Of a stretch of DNA of 64,000 nt, positions 25,684 through 34,730 are shown piece by piece; the first letter of the stretch is position 1, and each line of letters opens with the position of its first letter. The position numbers were made by a program, and so were the translations under genes. Where the stretch lies: NCBI RefSeq assembly GCF_023703415.1, contig NZ_JAGMTU010000003.1:1-64000 (forward strand), in the 5' to 3' direction. The notes below the pieces were generated by a model. It did no database searches and had not been told where the DNA came from. It worked only from the letters and a program-made list of their open reading frames with translations. Origin of the DNA: Microbacterium sp. USTB-Y. GTDB taxonomy: Bacteria > Actinomycetota > Actinomycetes > Actinomycetales > Microbacteriaceae.

Positions 25684-26190
25684 ATGAGCGCCGAAGCCCT
25701 TCCCACCGTCACCGTCCGGCCTGTTCGCGATGTCGATGCCGAAGCGCTCGGCCGTGTGCACGCGAAGTGCTGGCACGAGACCTACGACCACCTCATCAGC
25801 ACCGCGACGCTCGAGGCCGTGTCGCCCAAGCGCCTCGCCGAGCTGTGGACGCACTGGGCCTCGCAGGGCGAGGAGTACCGCATGAGCGCGGCGCTCGTCG
25901 ACGGCGAGATCGTGGGCTTCGTCGGATCCGGCCCGGCCCGGGACGAGAACCCGCCGGCAGAGCGCGAGCTCTACTTCATCTACCTCCTGGACGCCTGGCA
26001 CGGCACCGGCATCGGACAGCGGCTGTTCGACGCGGCCGTCCACAAGGGCGAGTCGAGCTACCTCTGGGTCGCCGAGGACAACCCCCGCGCGCACCGCTTC
26101 TACGTCCGCAACGGCTTCGCGCTCGACGGCGCCAGCCAGCAGGAGCCCTTCCTCGGCGAGACCATCAAGGAAGTCCGCTTCGTACGCTGA
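25684..26190 (+). CDS. GNAT-family N-acetyltransferase
   Basis: 168 residues with a single GNAT domain: VTVRPVRDVDAEALGRVH as beta-1, ELYFIYLLDAWHGTGIGQRLF as the acetyl-CoA pyrophosphate-binding motif A, and ENPRAHRFYVRNGF style motif B (here EDNPRAHRFYVRNGF). The GxGIG pattern is intact. TAGAGT (25671-25676) lies seven bases before the ATG, suggesting a leaderless message. Substrate unknown. Confidence 0.85.
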   Translation: MSAEALPTVTVRPVRDVDAEALGRVHAKCWHETYDHLISTATLEAVSPKRLAELWTHWASQGEEYRMSAALVDGEIVGFVGSGPARDENPPAERELYFIYLLDAWHGTGIGQRLFDAAVHKGESSYLWVAEDNPRAHRFYVRNGFALDGASQQEPFLGETIKEVRFVR

Positions 26191-26234
26191 CCGCTCCGCG
26201 CGCCCGTGCGGCGCGCTTCGGCCCGGTCCCCGTC

Positions 26235-26308
26235 GAGGCCCCCTCTGAGCACCCGCGCCCCCTCGGGCGTGCGGCGCCAGGAGGGGGCCTCGGTGCTGCG
26301 AGGGGGCG
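26235..26308. terminator. Overlapping inverted repeats between convergent acetyltransferase genes
   Basis: GAGGCCCCCTC (26235-26245) pairs with GAGGGGGCCTC (26281-26291), and CGCCCCCTCG (about 26256) pairs with CGAGGGGGCG (about 26299). The two hairpins are mutually exclusive. They lie between two convergent genes, so a bidirectional terminator is likely. Confidence 0.65.
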
Positions 26309-26362
26309 TCGGGAAGCCAGGCGCACTGGCGCCCGCGTGCAGCGCTCGCGGGCCGGGCCGGC

Positions 26363-26905
26363 TCAACGCGCAGCGGCGTAGATGAGCACCTTTCCGGTGT
26401 CCTCGTCGCGCTCGCCGCGCAGCGTGTACCCGAGGCGGTCCAGGATCCGGATCGAACCGGCGTTGTCCGCATCGACGGTCGCCCAGACCTCGGGCAGCCC
26501 GAGCCCGAAGCCGTAGGCGGTGACGGCACGGGCGAGCTCGGTGCCGATCCCCTGCCCCCACTGCGACCGCGCGAGGACGTAGACGAGCTCCCAGCCGGGC
26601 ACGTCGTCGCTCGGCGAGGGCTTGATCTCGGCGTGCCCCACGACCGCCCCGTCGCGCTCGACCGCCCATACGGCGAAGCGCTCGGCCGGATACACGGTCT
26701 CGAAGATCCGCCCGAACAGCGCACGGTCCTCCTGCTCGGCCTGCAGGCCGTCGCCGACGTAGCGGGCGACGTCCGCGTCCTGGAAGAGCGCGACGAACGC
26801 CTCCTCGTCGGCGCGCGCGTAGGCGCGCAACCGCAGCCTCGCGGTCTCCAGCGCCGCGGTCGGCGCCGACGCCAAGCCGCCCTTGGCCGGCTCCTCCGTG
26901 GTCAC
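26363..26905 (-). CDS. GNAT-family N-acetyltransferase (RimJ-like)
   Basis: 180 residues. The opening [25 protein letters not shown] and the [15 protein letters not shown] acetyl-CoA motif mark the RimJ/RimL-like acetyltransferases; [18 protein letters not shown] is the terminal strand pattern. The GTG start forms a GTGA overlap with the stop of the b-type cytochrome gene, so the two are co-translated. There is no obvious functional link to electron transport. Confidence 0.83.
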   Translation of the reverse strand: MTTEEPAKGGLASAPTAALETARLRLRAYARADEEAFVALFQDADVARYVGDGLQAEQEDRALFGRIFETVYPAERFAVWAVERDGAVVGHAEIKPSPSDDVPGWELVYVLARSQWGQGIGTELARAVTAYGFGLGLPEVWATVDADNAGSIRILDRLGYTLRGERDEDTGKVLIYAAAR

Positions 26906-28740
26906 CGTCCGGATACCTGCCCGAAGAGCTTCGCGATGGGGGCGAGGACGAGGGGCCGGGCGGCGGCCCATCCTGCGGCGATCACGACGAGGGAGAGCAG
27001 GAACACCCAGAACCCGGTCCAGGTCACGGCGTCTTGCGCGGCGAACATGTGGTTCAGGTTGCGCAGCATGCCGGTGAGCAGCACGAGCGCCACGTGCACC
27101 ACGATGAACGCGGTGAAGAACAGCATCGTCGGGAAGTGCACCGCGCGGGCGATCTCGATCGGATAGGCCTTCGACAGGCCCGCCGCCTTCTTGGGCCAGA
27201 GCCCCGACATCCGGAACCCGGTGGCGATGGCCACGGGCGCGGCGAGGAAGACGATCGTGAAGTAGGCGAGCTGCTGCAGGCTGTTGTAGTTCACCCAGCC
27301 GTTCTCGGTCGGCCAGTCGAAGGAGACGTACTGCAGAGCCGCCGAGAGCGCGTTCGGGAACACGTCCCAGCTCGTCGGCACGATCCGCATCCACTGGCCG
27401 GTGACGAACAGCAGCACCACGAAGATCACGCCGTTGACGATCCAGAGCAGGTCCAGCCCCTGGTGGAACCACAGGGTCAGGCTGATCTTGCCCTTCGGGT
27501 TGCCCCGCGGCGTCCAGAACGCGGTCGGCCGCTTCTCGCTGCGCACGCGCAGGCCGGAGCGGATGATCAGCGTCATCAGGAACACGTTGAAGAAGTGCTG
27601 CCAGCCGATCCACCCGGGGATCCCGACGGGCGCGCCCGCGGGCAGGTGGTACTCGCCCGGATAGGTCGTGAGGAAGTCCTGCATGAACGGCAGGCTGAGG
27701 AACGCCCGCACGATCGCGATCGCGGCGCCCGCGAGGACGGCGAGGCCCGCCGCGGCGAACAGCCCGCCGATCGCCTGCGGCCAGGTGGGACGCAGCTTCG
27801 ACGCCGCGGGCTCCGCCGCGACGTGACGGGGGGCCGAGCCGTTCCAGACGGTGCGCGTGAACGGCAACGGCGCAGAGACATCCGGGCGCACAGCGACGGC
27901 GGATCCGGCCCCGGCATCGTTGAGCGAGGACGCCGCAGCCCGCACGGGGTCGTTGAGCGAGGACGCCGCAGGCGCCCGAGACGAAACGCCGTCCGGCACG
28001 GACCGTGCATCGTCTCGCTCGGCGACCACGACGACCGTCCCGGCCGGCGGCCACGGCTCACCGCCGGCCACGCGCGGCAGACCGCGACGCAGGACGGATC
28101 CGGTCGCGGGGGCACTCGGCGCGGCCGCCGCGGACGACGCCGCAGCCCCCACGGAGTCGTTGAGCGAGGACGCCGCAGGCGCCCGAGACGAAACGCCGTC
28201 CGGCACGGACCGCGTTTCGTCTCGCTCCGCTCGCTCGACGACCCCGGGGGCGCTCGGTACGACCACCGTCGCAGCGCCCGCCGGGGGCCACGGCTCACCG
28301 CCGGCCACGCGCGGCAGACCGCGACGCAGGACGGATCCGGTCGCGGGGGCACTCGACGCGACCGCCGCCGCACCCCCGGGAGCCGCCGCCGAGGACACCG
28401 AAGCCCCCACAGGGTCGTTGAGCGAGGACGCCGCAGGCGCCCGAGACGAAACGCCGTCCGGCACGGACCGCGTTTCGTCTCGCTCCGCTCGCTCAACGAC
28501 CCCGGGGGCGACAGTCACCCGGGTCGCCTCGGCCTCGGGCCCGGGGGCGACAGTCACCCGGGTCGCCTCGGCCTCGGGCCCGGGGGCGGCAGCCGGCTCC
28601 GCCGACGCTCGCTCGACGACCCCGGGGGCGACGACCCCCGGAGCGGCGACCGCGTCGAGCGCACTCGCCGCGACCACTCCGGCCGGCGGCCAGGCCTCGC
28701 CGCCTCGGATACGGGGCAGTCCCCTGCGCACGGTCGTCAT
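26902..28740 (-). CDS. Cytochrome b/b6-domain membrane protein with repeat-built N-terminus
   Basis: 612 residues. The C-terminal 320 residues carry about five membrane segments with histidines in WQHFFN, WFHQGLD, AVHFPTM and VVHVALV, the expected ligands of two b hemes in thiosulfate-reductase or hydrogenase-type cytochrome b subunits. The first 290 residues are hydrophilic and repetitive: [15 protein letters not shown] occurs three times, each followed by [19 protein letters not shown] blocks that come from dispersed repeat family B, plus a tandem [13 protein letters not shown]. The gene follows etfA after two bases, so it may pass electrons between ETF and the membrane; this is inference. 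Confidence 0.8.
   Translation of the reverse strand: MTTVRRGLPRIRGGEAWPPAGVVAASALDAVAAPGVVAPGVVERASAEPAAAPGPEAEATRVTVAPGPEAEATRVTVAPGVVERAERDETRSVPDGVSSRAPAASSLNDPVGASVSSAAAPGGAAAVASSAPATGSVLRRGLPRVAGGEPWPPAGAATVVVPSAPGVVERAERDETRSVPDGVSSRAPAASSLNDSVGAAASSAAAAPSAPATGSVLRRGLPRVAGGEPWPPAGTVVVVAERDDARSVPDGVSSRAPAASSLNDPVRAAASSLNDAGAGSAVAVRPDVSAPLPFTRTVWNGSAPRHVAAEPAASKLRPTWPQAIGGLFAAAGLAVLAGAAIAIVRAFLSLPFMQDFLTTYPGEYHLPAGAPVGIPGWIGWQHFFNVFLMTLIIRSGLRVRSEKRPTAFWTPRGNPKGKISLTLWFHQGLDLLWIVNGVIFVVLLFVTGQWMRIVPTSWDVFPNALSAALQYVSFDWPTENGWVNYNSLQQLAYFTIVFLAAPVAIATGFRMSGLWPKKAAGLSKAYPIEIARAVHFPTMLFFTAFIVVHVALVLLTGMLRNLNHMFAAQDAVTWTGFWVFLLSLVVIAAGWAAARPLVLAPIAKLFGQVSGR
27914..28504. repeat. Three in-gene copies of dispersed palindromic repeat family B
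   Basis: Copies at 27946-28034, 28153-28247 and 28412-28504, with a half copy at 27914-27937. Each begins GTCGTTGAGCGAGGACG, passes through CGAGACGAAACG and GTTTCGTCTCG, and ends in a complementary CGCTCAACGACC-type arm. The spacing of about 200-260 bases includes the [15 protein letters not shown] coding block, so the whole compound unit has been duplicated. All copies keep the cytochrome gene in frame. Confidence 0.9.
28501..28592. repeat. 39-bp tandem repeat in the cytochrome gene
   Basis: Units at 28501-28539 and 28540-28578 are identical and a third begins at 28579. Each encodes 13 residues ([13 protein letters not shown] phase) and so keeps the reading frame. Confidence 0.88.
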
Positions 28741-28742
28741 GG

Positions 28743-29744
28743 TCAGCTCTTCCGTGCGCGCAGCGCCTCGATCACCTGCGGCACGACCGTGAACAGATCG
28801 CCCACGATCCCGAAGTCCGCCACATCGAAGATCGGCGATTCCGGATCCTTGTTGATCGCGACGATCGTCTTCGCCGTCTGCATGCCCGCACGGTGCTGGA
28901 TCGCGCCCGAGATCCCGACCGCGATGTACAACTGCGGCGACACCGACACACCCGTCTGACCCACCTGATGCGCGTACGGGATGTACCCCGCATCGACCGC
29001 GGCACGGGAGGCGCCGATCGCCGCACCCAGCTCGTCGGCGAGCTCCTCGACGAGCGCGAAGTTCTCCTGGGATCCGAGCCCGCGCCCGCCCGACACGACC
29101 ACCTTCGCGCCGCGCAGCTCGGGCCGCGACGACGCGGCCTCGACCGCCTCGATCGGCTCACCGGTCGCCGCGGCGGCACCCGACGCCGCCACCGCAAGCT
29201 CCTCGACACGGGCATCGGCGACGGCCTCGGCGCGGGCGTCGATCGCGCCCTGGCGCACCGTGATCACCGGGACGCCGAACGTCGGAGCCGAGTCGGTGAG
29301 GAACGCCCCGCCATAGACCGAATGATGCGCGACCACGCCCTCGTCGTCGCGGGAGACCCCGATCGCATCGACCGACAGCGCCAGGTGCTCGCGCACGGCG
29401 AGACGCGCAGCGGCGTCGCGGCCGGCGATCGAGTTCGAGACGAGCACCGCGTCGGGGCCGACCGCACGGTACGCGGCCTGCAGCGCGTCGACCACCGGCA
29501 CGGTCACCGACCCGCCGTCGACATCTGCGGTGAGCACGACCTGCGCACCTGCCGCGACAGCCGCGTCGACCGCCGCCTGTGCGGTCCCGGAGGGGGCGGC
29601 CACGAGCGCCACCGGGGCGCCGAGCTTGGCCGCGGCGCCGAGCAGACCCGCGGTCGAGGGCGCGGCGCCACCGGCCGGGGTCACGTCGACGAGGACGAGG
29701 ATCGCCGCAGCGCCGTCTACGAACTCGGGGTACGCCATGCTCAC
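28743..29744 (-). CDS. etfA: Electron transfer flavoprotein alpha subunit
   Basis: Holds FAD and, with EtfB, carries electrons from acyl-CoA dehydrogenases to the membrane. The 333-residue protein has the N-terminal ETF domain and a C-terminal FAD domain with [28 protein letters not shown] and [25 protein letters not shown], all family hallmarks. The GTG at 29744 overlaps the etfB stop (GTGA); an ATG two codons later is the alternative. The order etfB-etfA-cytochrome-GNAT is one tight minus-strand transcription unit. Confidence 0.93.
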   Translation of the reverse strand: MSMAYPEFVDGAAAILVLVDVTPAGGAAPSTAGLLGAAAKLGAPVALVAAPSGTAQAAVDAAVAAGAQVVLTADVDGGSVTVPVVDALQAAYRAVGPDAVLVSNSIAGRDAAARLAVREHLALSVDAIGVSRDDEGVVAHHSVYGGAFLTDSAPTFGVPVITVRQGAIDARAEAVADARVEELAVAASGAAAATGEPIEAVEAASSRPELRGAKVVVSGGRGLGSQENFALVEELADELGAAIGASRAAVDAGYIPYAHQVGQTGVSVSPQLYIAVGISGAIQHRAGMQTAKTIVAINKDPESPIFDVADFGIVGDLFTVVPQVIEALRARKS

Positions 29745-30517
29745 ACCAGCCTGTTCTGCGCGAGGAACTCGACGAGCTGTGCGGCCGCGTCCCCTTCGTC
29801 GGTGATCTTCACGCCCGCCGCTCGCGGAGGCTTCTCGGCCACGGCGGTGAGGATCGTCTGCGGCGCCTCTGCGGGATCGGCGCTGACGCCGAGGTCGGCG
29901 AGGGAGAGCACCTCGAGCGGCTTCTTCTTCGCCGCCATGATGCCCTTGAAGTTCGGGAAACGCGCATCAGGCAGCGCCTCGGTGATCGAGATCACGGCGG
30001 GCAGCGGCGCGCTCACCTGCTGGGATCCGAAGTCCGTCGCCCGGGTGCCGGTCACGGCGTCGGCGCCGATAGACACGGCGCTGAGGGCGGTCGCCTGCGC
30101 GTAGCCGAGATGCTCGGCCAGCATCGCCGGGATCACCCCGCCGGATCCGTCGGTCGAGAGGTTCCCCGTGATCACCAGATCCGGCCCGCCACGACGGACC
30201 GCCGCTGCGAGCACCGCTGCGGTCAACCCCAGATCAGCCCCGCGCAGCGCCTCATCCACGACATGCACCGCAGACCCGGCACCGATCGCCAACGCCCGGC
30301 GGATCGACGCGGTCGCCGACTCCGGAGCCATCGACAACGCCACGACCTCGGTGCCAGGGTTCGCATCGGCATAGCTCAGGGCAACCTCGAGGGCACGCTC
30401 GGTGATCTCATCCAGCACCACCTCACCGGCACCGCGATCCGCGAGCCCCGTCTCCAGGTCGAGCTTGCGGTCCCCGTAGGTGTCCGGCACCTCTTTCGCC
30501 AAGACGAAGATCTTCAT
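29741..30517 (-). CDS. etfB: Electron transfer flavoprotein beta subunit
   Basis: 258 residues with the AMP-binding beta-subunit layout: [20 protein letters not shown] at the start, [14 protein letters not shown], and the signature region [35 protein letters not shown] lies five bases before the ATG. It pairs with EtfA immediately downstream. The acyl-CoA dehydrogenase at 34.7-35.9 kb is a plausible electron donor to the pair. Confidence 0.94.
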   Translation of the reverse strand: MKIFVLAKEVPDTYGDRKLDLETGLADRGAGEVVLDEITERALEVALSYADANPGTEVVALSMAPESATASIRRALAIGAGSAVHVVDEALRGADLGLTAAVLAAAVRRGGPDLVITGNLSTDGSGGVIPAMLAEHLGYAQATALSAVSIGADAVTGTRATDFGSQQVSAPLPAVISITEALPDARFPNFKGIMAAKKKPLEVLSLADLGVSADPAEAPQTILTAVAEKPPRAAGVKITDEGDAAAQLVEFLAQNRLV

Positions 30518-30775
30518 CGAGCCTCCTCACGCGACCTCGGTCGGCCGTTCGGCCGCGGGCGGAATCACCCGGTTACCGGGCGATAACGTGGTGCCAGCGT
30601 ACCTCAGCGAAGGGGCCGGATCCGACCGTCCCGCCCCTCCGCCGGGAGGTCCTGGCACAACCCTCCAACCCGCACGCCGCGCCGGGGCGCGCGCTTTGGC
30701 GGAGCGCCACGAACGCCCCCGGACCTGGTCCGCCGGAAGCCGGGGATCCGCCGGCCGCCCCGGTAACGTAGGGAC
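30518..30775. promoter_or_regulatory. Divergent promoter region with 13-base palindrome
   Basis: It separates etfB (minus) from a MarR gene (plus). CCCGGTTACCGGG (30568-30580) is a perfect palindrome around one central base and lies about 60 bases from the etfB start, a good candidate operator. TAACGT (30764-30769) is the -10 box of the MarR gene. No other gene fits in the gap. Confidence 0.6.
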
Positions 30776-31312
30776 ATGGCCCGCCCGCATCCGCTGCCCG
30801 TCGACCCTCTCGCCGAGGCGAAGCGGCAGTGGCTCGCGCACGGCTGGACCGACGCCGCCGACGGCATGTCCCTGGTGACCTCGGTCATGCGCGCGCAGCA
30901 GCTCCTGCTCGCCCGGGTCGACGCGGCGCTGCGGCCGTTCAGTCTGTCGTTCGCCCGGTACGAGGTGCTGCGGCTGCTCGCGTTCAGCCGCACCGGAACC
31001 CTCCCGCTGTCCAGCGTCGTCGCGCGCCTCCAGGTGCACGCGACCAGCGTGTCCGGGACGGCCGACCGGCTCGTCCGCGACGGTCTCATCGCCCGCCACC
31101 GCGACCCGCACGACGGACGCGCGGCGCTGCTCGAACTCACCGAGGCCGGGCGCGAGCTCGTCGAGCGCGCCACGACGGCGCTCAACGACGAGGTCTTCGC
31201 CGAGCCGGGGATCTCCTCGGACGACACCGCGGACCTCGTCGCGATCGTCGCGCGCATGCGCAAGGCGGCCGGCGACTTCGCCGATCCGCGCCCCCAGCCG
31301 GATCCGCTCTGA
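30776..31312 (+). CDS. MarR-family transcriptional regulator
   Basis: 178 residues with the winged-helix region LPLSSVVARLQVHATSVSGTADRLVRDGL and wing RHRDPHDGRAALLELTEAG. TAACGT lies six bases before the ATG, giving a leaderless start. The stop overlaps the next ATG by one base (TGATG). Because it is divergent from etfBA, it may control that operon; the palindrome in the gap supports but does not prove this. Confidence 0.87.
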   Translation: MARPHPLPVDPLAEAKRQWLAHGWTDAADGMSLVTSVMRAQQLLLARVDAALRPFSLSFARYEVLRLLAFSRTGTLPLSSVVARLQVHATSVSGTADRLVRDGLIARHRDPHDGRAALLELTEAGRELVERATTALNDEVFAEPGISSDDTADLVAIVARMRKAAGDFADPRPQPDPL

Positions 31313-31785
31313 TGGGTTCGTTCGTCCTCGAACGGACGATCGCCGCACCGGTCGAGCGGGTGTTCGCGCTCTCCCTCGACGTCGGCGTGCACGTCGACTC
31401 GATGGCGACGCATGCCGAGCGCATCGTCGGCGGCGTGCGCTCCGGGCAGATGGCCGAGGGCGACACGGTGACGTGGTCGGCCCGGCATTTCGGGATCCGA
31501 TTCCGGATGACCTCGCTCGTGTTCGACGTCGATGCCCCGCAGAGGTTCTCGGACCGGCAGCTCCACGGCCCGTTCGCCGCGTTCCGGCACCGGCACACGT
31601 TCGTGCCGCTCCTGGCCCCTGACGAGCCCGAAGCGTCCCGCACCCTCATGCGCGACGAGATCGAGTTCCGCTCGCCGTTCGGTCCGCTGGGGCGCCTGGT
31701 CGACGCCCTCATCATGCGCCGCCATCTCATCCGCCTCATCGAGCAGCGCAACGACGCCCTCGCCGCACGGGCGAGCGCGTCGTAG
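31312..31785 (+). CDS. SRPBCC-family ligand-binding protein
   Basis: 157 residues of the START/Bet-v1-like fold: FVLERTIAAPVERVFALSLDVGVHVDSM at the start, SFRSPF-like DEIEFRSPFGPLGRLVDALIMRRHLIRLIEQRN at the long C-terminal helix. Such proteins bind small hydrophobic molecules; no catalytic residues are evident. It is translationally coupled to the MarR gene and may bind the same effector. Confidence 0.82.
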   Translation: MGSFVLERTIAAPVERVFALSLDVGVHVDSMATHAERIVGGVRSGQMAEGDTVTWSARHFGIRFRMTSLVFDVDAPQRFSDRQLHGPFAAFRHRHTFVPLLAPDEPEASRTLMRDEIEFRSPFGPLGRLVDALIMRRHLIRLIEQRNDALAARASAS

Positions 31786-31795
31786 GCTGGCCCGC

Positions 31796-32236
31796 ATGAC
31801 CGAACTGCGGATCCGCACCGTCCTCGAGCCCTTCGGCCCCGCCGGCGCCATCGTCCTCACCGACGAGCAGGTCGCCGAGATCAGCACCGCAAAGGCGTTC
31901 CCGGTCGTCGTCACGATCGGCGCCAACTCCGCACGGCTGCGCCTCGGCCGGATGGGCGGGAAGAACTGCATCGGGTTCAGCAAGGCCAATCGGGCGGCGA
32001 TGGGCATCGATCTCGGCGACGAGTTCGACGCCGTGATCGCGCCCGACACCGCCGAGCGCACGGTCGAGGTGCCCCCGGAGCTGACGTCCGCCCTCGCCGC
32101 CGCAGACCTGACGGCGGCCTACGAGGCGCTGAGCTTCACGCGCCGCAAGGAGATCGCCGTCTCGGTCGCGGATGCGAAGCAGGAGGCGACGCGCGAGCGG
32201 CGCATCGCGAAGGCCCTGGACGAGCTGCGCGGCTGA
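31796..32236 (+). CDS. YdeI/OmpD-associated (DUF1905 plus YdeI) protein
   Basis: 146 residues. The N-terminal DUF1905 barrel (RTVLEPFGPAGAIVLTDEQV, VVTIGANSARLRLGRMGGKNCIG) is followed by the C-terminal YdeI helices (LTAAYEALSFTRRKEIAVSVADAKQEATRERRI split here as visible blocks). Function of the family is not established. TAGGCT (31783-31788) lies seven bases before the ATG; its first three bases are the stop codon of the SRPBCC gene. Confidence 0.82.
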   Translation: MTELRIRTVLEPFGPAGAIVLTDEQVAEISTAKAFPVVVTIGANSARLRLGRMGGKNCIGFSKANRAAMGIDLGDEFDAVIAPDTAERTVEVPPELTSALAAADLTAAYEALSFTRRKEIAVSVADAKQEATRERRIAKALDELRG

Positions 32237-32243
32237 CGCGCCC

Positions 32244-32267
32244 CGGATCCTCCCGCGGGAGGATCCG
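32244..32267. terminator. 24-base perfect palindrome between convergent genes
   Basis: Two 12-base arms, CGGATCCTCCCG and its exact complement, meet without a gap; three or four central bases would form the loop. It begins eight bases after the YdeI stop and ends four bases before the stop of the convergent Imm5-like gene, so it can serve both. Confidence 0.75.
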
Positions 32268-32270
32268 CCG

Positions 32271-32816
32271 TCAGTCCCCCTCGTACACGTAGGCGTCGAA
32301 CCGCGCCGGGATGTTCATGCGCTGCCAGGCGAGCTCCTCGTCGCGGCGCGAGCGGTCGCCGGGGAAAGCCCGGGCCGTGTGCCGGGGCACCTGGCGGCTG
32401 TGCCCCGCGAGGTGCGCGACGGCCACCGCCTGTCCGCACACGCGCGCAGCGGCGACGGCGCTCGGATCCTGCGCCTGGCGTGCGGCCTCGTGACAGGCGA
32501 ACGCCTTCTCCCGCACGGCGTCGATGTCGAGCTCGCCGCGGAGGAACGCCTCCGCGGCGGCGAGCGCCTCCCGCGGACGGTCGTCGTCGGGACGCTCGGC
32601 CTGGAACAGCGGCAGCAGCCGCTCGGCGCACGCGATGGTCCAGCCGACCAGCTCGCGCCGGTCGTCTTCGCTCAGGCGCAGGTCCGAGACGTCCGGCAGC
32701 GCTCCGTCGGCGAACAGGGGCACGACGTTGGATGTCTCGGCGTCGCGCCCGGCGGACGCGGGCCGGCGCGGATCCGAGGGGCTTCCGAGAGTGCGGAGGT
32801 CGGGCACGTCGATCAC
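32271..32816 (-). CDS. Imm5-like putative immunity protein
   Basis: 181 residues. The core [37 protein letters not shown] with the later [32 protein letters not shown] block resembles the helical Imm5-like family, which was named from toxin-immunity loci but is also common alone. Last gene of the valine operon, with a GTGA overlap on the enoyl-CoA hydratase stop. No toxin gene is visible nearby, so an immunity role is doubtful. The first 40 residues are variable. Confidence 0.68.
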   Translation of the reverse strand: MIDVPDLRTLGSPSDPRRPASAGRDAETSNVVPLFADGALPDVSDLRLSEDDRRELVGWTIACAERLLPLFQAERPDDDRPREALAAAEAFLRGELDIDAVREKAFACHEAARQAQDPSAVAAARVCGQAVAVAHLAGHSRQVPRHTARAFPGDRSRRDEELAWQRMNIPARFDAYVYEGD

Positions 32817-33589
32817 CGGTTCACGAACTGGGGCGGGCGCTTCTCGCGGAAGGCGGCCATGCCCTCCTTCTGATCGACGGTGTCGAACAGGGACGCGAAG
32901 GCCTCGCGCTCGATGTCGAGACCGACAGCGAGGGGGGTCTCCATGGCGGCGTCGAGCGCGGCCTTGGCGGCGATGATCGAGGGCAGCGACTTGGCGGCGA
33001 TCGACTCGGCCAGCGTCCCCGCCTCGGAGAGCAGGTCGGCCGCGGGGACGACGCGCGAGACCAGCCCCGCCCGTTCGGCCTCCTCGGCGCCCATGATCCG
33101 CCCCGAGAGCACCAGTTCTGCGGCCTTGTAGTACCCCACGGCGCGGATGAGACGCTGCGTGCCGCCCATGCCGGGGATCACGCCGAGGTTCACCTCGGGC
33201 TGGCCGAACTTCGCCGTGTCCGCGGCGAGGATGATGTCGCACATCATCGCGAGCTCGCATCCGCCGCCCAGGGCGAAGCCGGACACGGCGGCGATGACCG
33301 GGGTGCGCACGGCGGCGAAGTCGCGCCACACGCCGAAGTGGTCGGTCGCCACCATCTCGGCGGCCGACATCGACTCCATCTCCTTGATGTCCGCGCCGGC
33401 GGCGAAGGCCTTCTCCGACCCGGTGACCACGATCGCGCCGATGCCCGCGTCCGCGTCGAAGGCGGTGGCTGCGGCGGTGACCTCCTCAGCGACCTGGGAG
33501 TTCAGGGCGTTCAGGGCGTGCGGTCGGTTCAGGGTGATCCAGCCGACCCGTCCGCGCTGCTCCGTGAGGATCGTCTCGTCTTCGGCCAT
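32813..33589 (-). CDS. Enoyl-CoA hydratase/isomerase
   Basis: 258 residues of the crotonase fold. [10 protein letters not shown], the oxyanion segments [10 protein letters not shown] and [16 protein letters not shown], and [12 protein letters not shown] with the two catalytic glutamates (GGGCE and PE/PG region) are intact. In this operon it probably hydrates methacrylyl-CoA to 3-hydroxyisobutyryl-CoA. The ATG at 33589 is preceded by AAGGGA; an upstream start would add an unlikely basic peptide. Confidence 0.88.
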   Translation of the reverse strand: MAEDETILTEQRGRVGWITLNRPHALNALNSQVAEEVTAAATAFDADAGIGAIVVTGSEKAFAAGADIKEMESMSAAEMVATDHFGVWRDFAAVRTPVIAAVSGFALGGGCELAMMCDIILAADTAKFGQPEVNLGVIPGMGGTQRLIRAVGYYKAAELVLSGRIMGAEEAERAGLVSRVVPAADLLSEAGTLAESIAAKSLPSIIAAKAALDAAMETPLAVGLDIEREAFASLFDTVDQKEGMAAFREKRPPQFVNR

Positions 33590-33708
33590 GTCGTTCCCTT
33601 CGCCGCGCCTTCGTGGCACTTCCAGTATCCCCGATGCCGGTGAACGGGGGGTGTCCGCTCCCTCTCCGGCCCGCCCGCTCCCGCCCGCTCCCGTCCACCC
33701 TCTCTTCT

Positions 33709-33782
33709 CCGCGAGACCGAACCTCGCGCACGAGACCGACGGAACAACCCACGGTCTCGGGACGCAGGTTCGGTCTCGCGGA
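33709..33782. repeat. Dispersed palindromic repeat, family A copy 3
   Basis: CCGCGAGACCGAACC on the left pairs with GGTTCGGTCTCGCGG on the right; inner arms are CACGAGACCG and CGGTCTCGGGACG. It lies between mmsB and the enoyl-CoA hydratase gene, which are otherwise in one operon, and is followed by GGATCGAGG-type short repeats. Confidence 0.88.
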
Positions 33783-33845
33783 AGATCGAGGGGATCGAAG
33801 GGATCGAGAGGGATCGAGGGGATCGGGCTCCCGCCGCGGCTGCGG

Positions 33846-34730
33846 TCAGGACGCGTCGCGGATGTCGGTGATGATGCCGGAGAAGTCGCGCCCGGCTCCC
33901 GAGCCGGCGGCGAACGCGGCGTAGATCTCCTGCGCCAGTCGTCCCATCCGCGCCTCGGTCCCGGTGCCCTCGATCGCCTGCAGCGCGAGACCCAGATCCT
34001 TCGCCATGAGCGCGCCGGCGAAGCCCGGCTGGTAGTCGCGGTTCGCGGGGCTCGTCGGCACCGGTCCCGGCACGGGGCAGTTCGTCGTGATCGCCCAGCA
34101 CTGGCCCGACGCCTGCGACACCACGTCGAACAGCGCTTGATGCTCCAGCCCCAGCCGCTCGCCGAGCACGAACGCCTCCGCCACGGCGATCTGCGAGATG
34201 CCGAGGACCATGTTGTTGCAGACCTTGGCGGCCTGACCGAGGCCGGGCCCGCCGCAGTGCACGATCCGCTTGCCCATGACCTCCAGCAACGGCAGCGCCG
34301 CGGCGTAGTCCTCGTCGGATCCGCCCACCATGAACGCGAGCGTGCCGTTCTCGGCGCCCACCACGCCGCCCGAGACGGGGGCGTCGACGTTGCGGTGCCC
34401 CGCCTCGACCGCGAGGGCGTGCGCGGTGCGCGCCTCGTCGACCGCGATCGTGGAGCTCTCGATGAAGAGCGTGCCGGGATCCGCAGCGCCCAGCAGCTCG
34501 TCCTGATAGGCGGCGATCACGTGCTTACCGGCTGGGAACATCGTGATGACGACCTCGGCGCCCGCGACCGCGTCCACGCCGAACTGCACGACCGGCACGC
34601 CGGCCGCCGAGGCGGCATCGACGGCGGCAGGCACCACGTCGAAGCCGCGCACCTCGTGCCCGGCCTTGATGAGGTTGAGGGCCATGGGAAGGCCCATGTG
34701 CCCGAGACCCAGGAAGGCGACGCGGGTCAT
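33846..34730 (-). CDS. mmsB: 3-Hydroxyisobutyrate dehydrogenase
   Basis: 294 residues. Oxidises 3-hydroxyisobutyrate to methylmalonate semialdehyde with [18 protein letters not shown] is the Rossmann and family signature, [16 protein letters not shown] and [22 protein letters not shown] the substrate site, and [10 protein letters not shown] carries the catalytic lysine. The ATG overlaps the acyl-CoA dehydrogenase stop (ATGA). Fits directly between MmsA and the dehydratase step of valine breakdown. Confidence 0.92.
   Translation of the reverse strand: MTRVAFLGLGHMGLPMALNLIKAGHEVRGFDVVPAAVDAASAAGVPVVQFGVDAVAGAEVVITMFPAGKHVIAAYQDELLGAADPGTLFIESSTIAVDEARTAHALAVEAGHRNVDAPVSGGVVGAENGTLAFMVGGSDEDYAAALPLLEVMGKRIVHCGGPGLGQAAKVCNNMVLGISQIAVAEAFVLGERLGLEHQALFDVVSQASGQCWAITTNCPVPGPVPTSPANRDYQPGFAGALMAKDLGLALQAIEGTGTEARMGRLAQEIYAAFAAGSGAGRDFSGIITDIRDAS

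Noticed and set aside
26906-28054. A fusion of the RimJ-like acetyltransferase to an upstream Arg-rich segment
   Set aside because: The segment is the wrong frame of the cytochrome b gene; the GTG overlapping its stop is the natural start.
32271-32816. A toxin/immunity pair with the YdeI-like gene
   Set aside because: The two genes are convergent and separated by a terminator, and the YdeI family is not known as a toxin.
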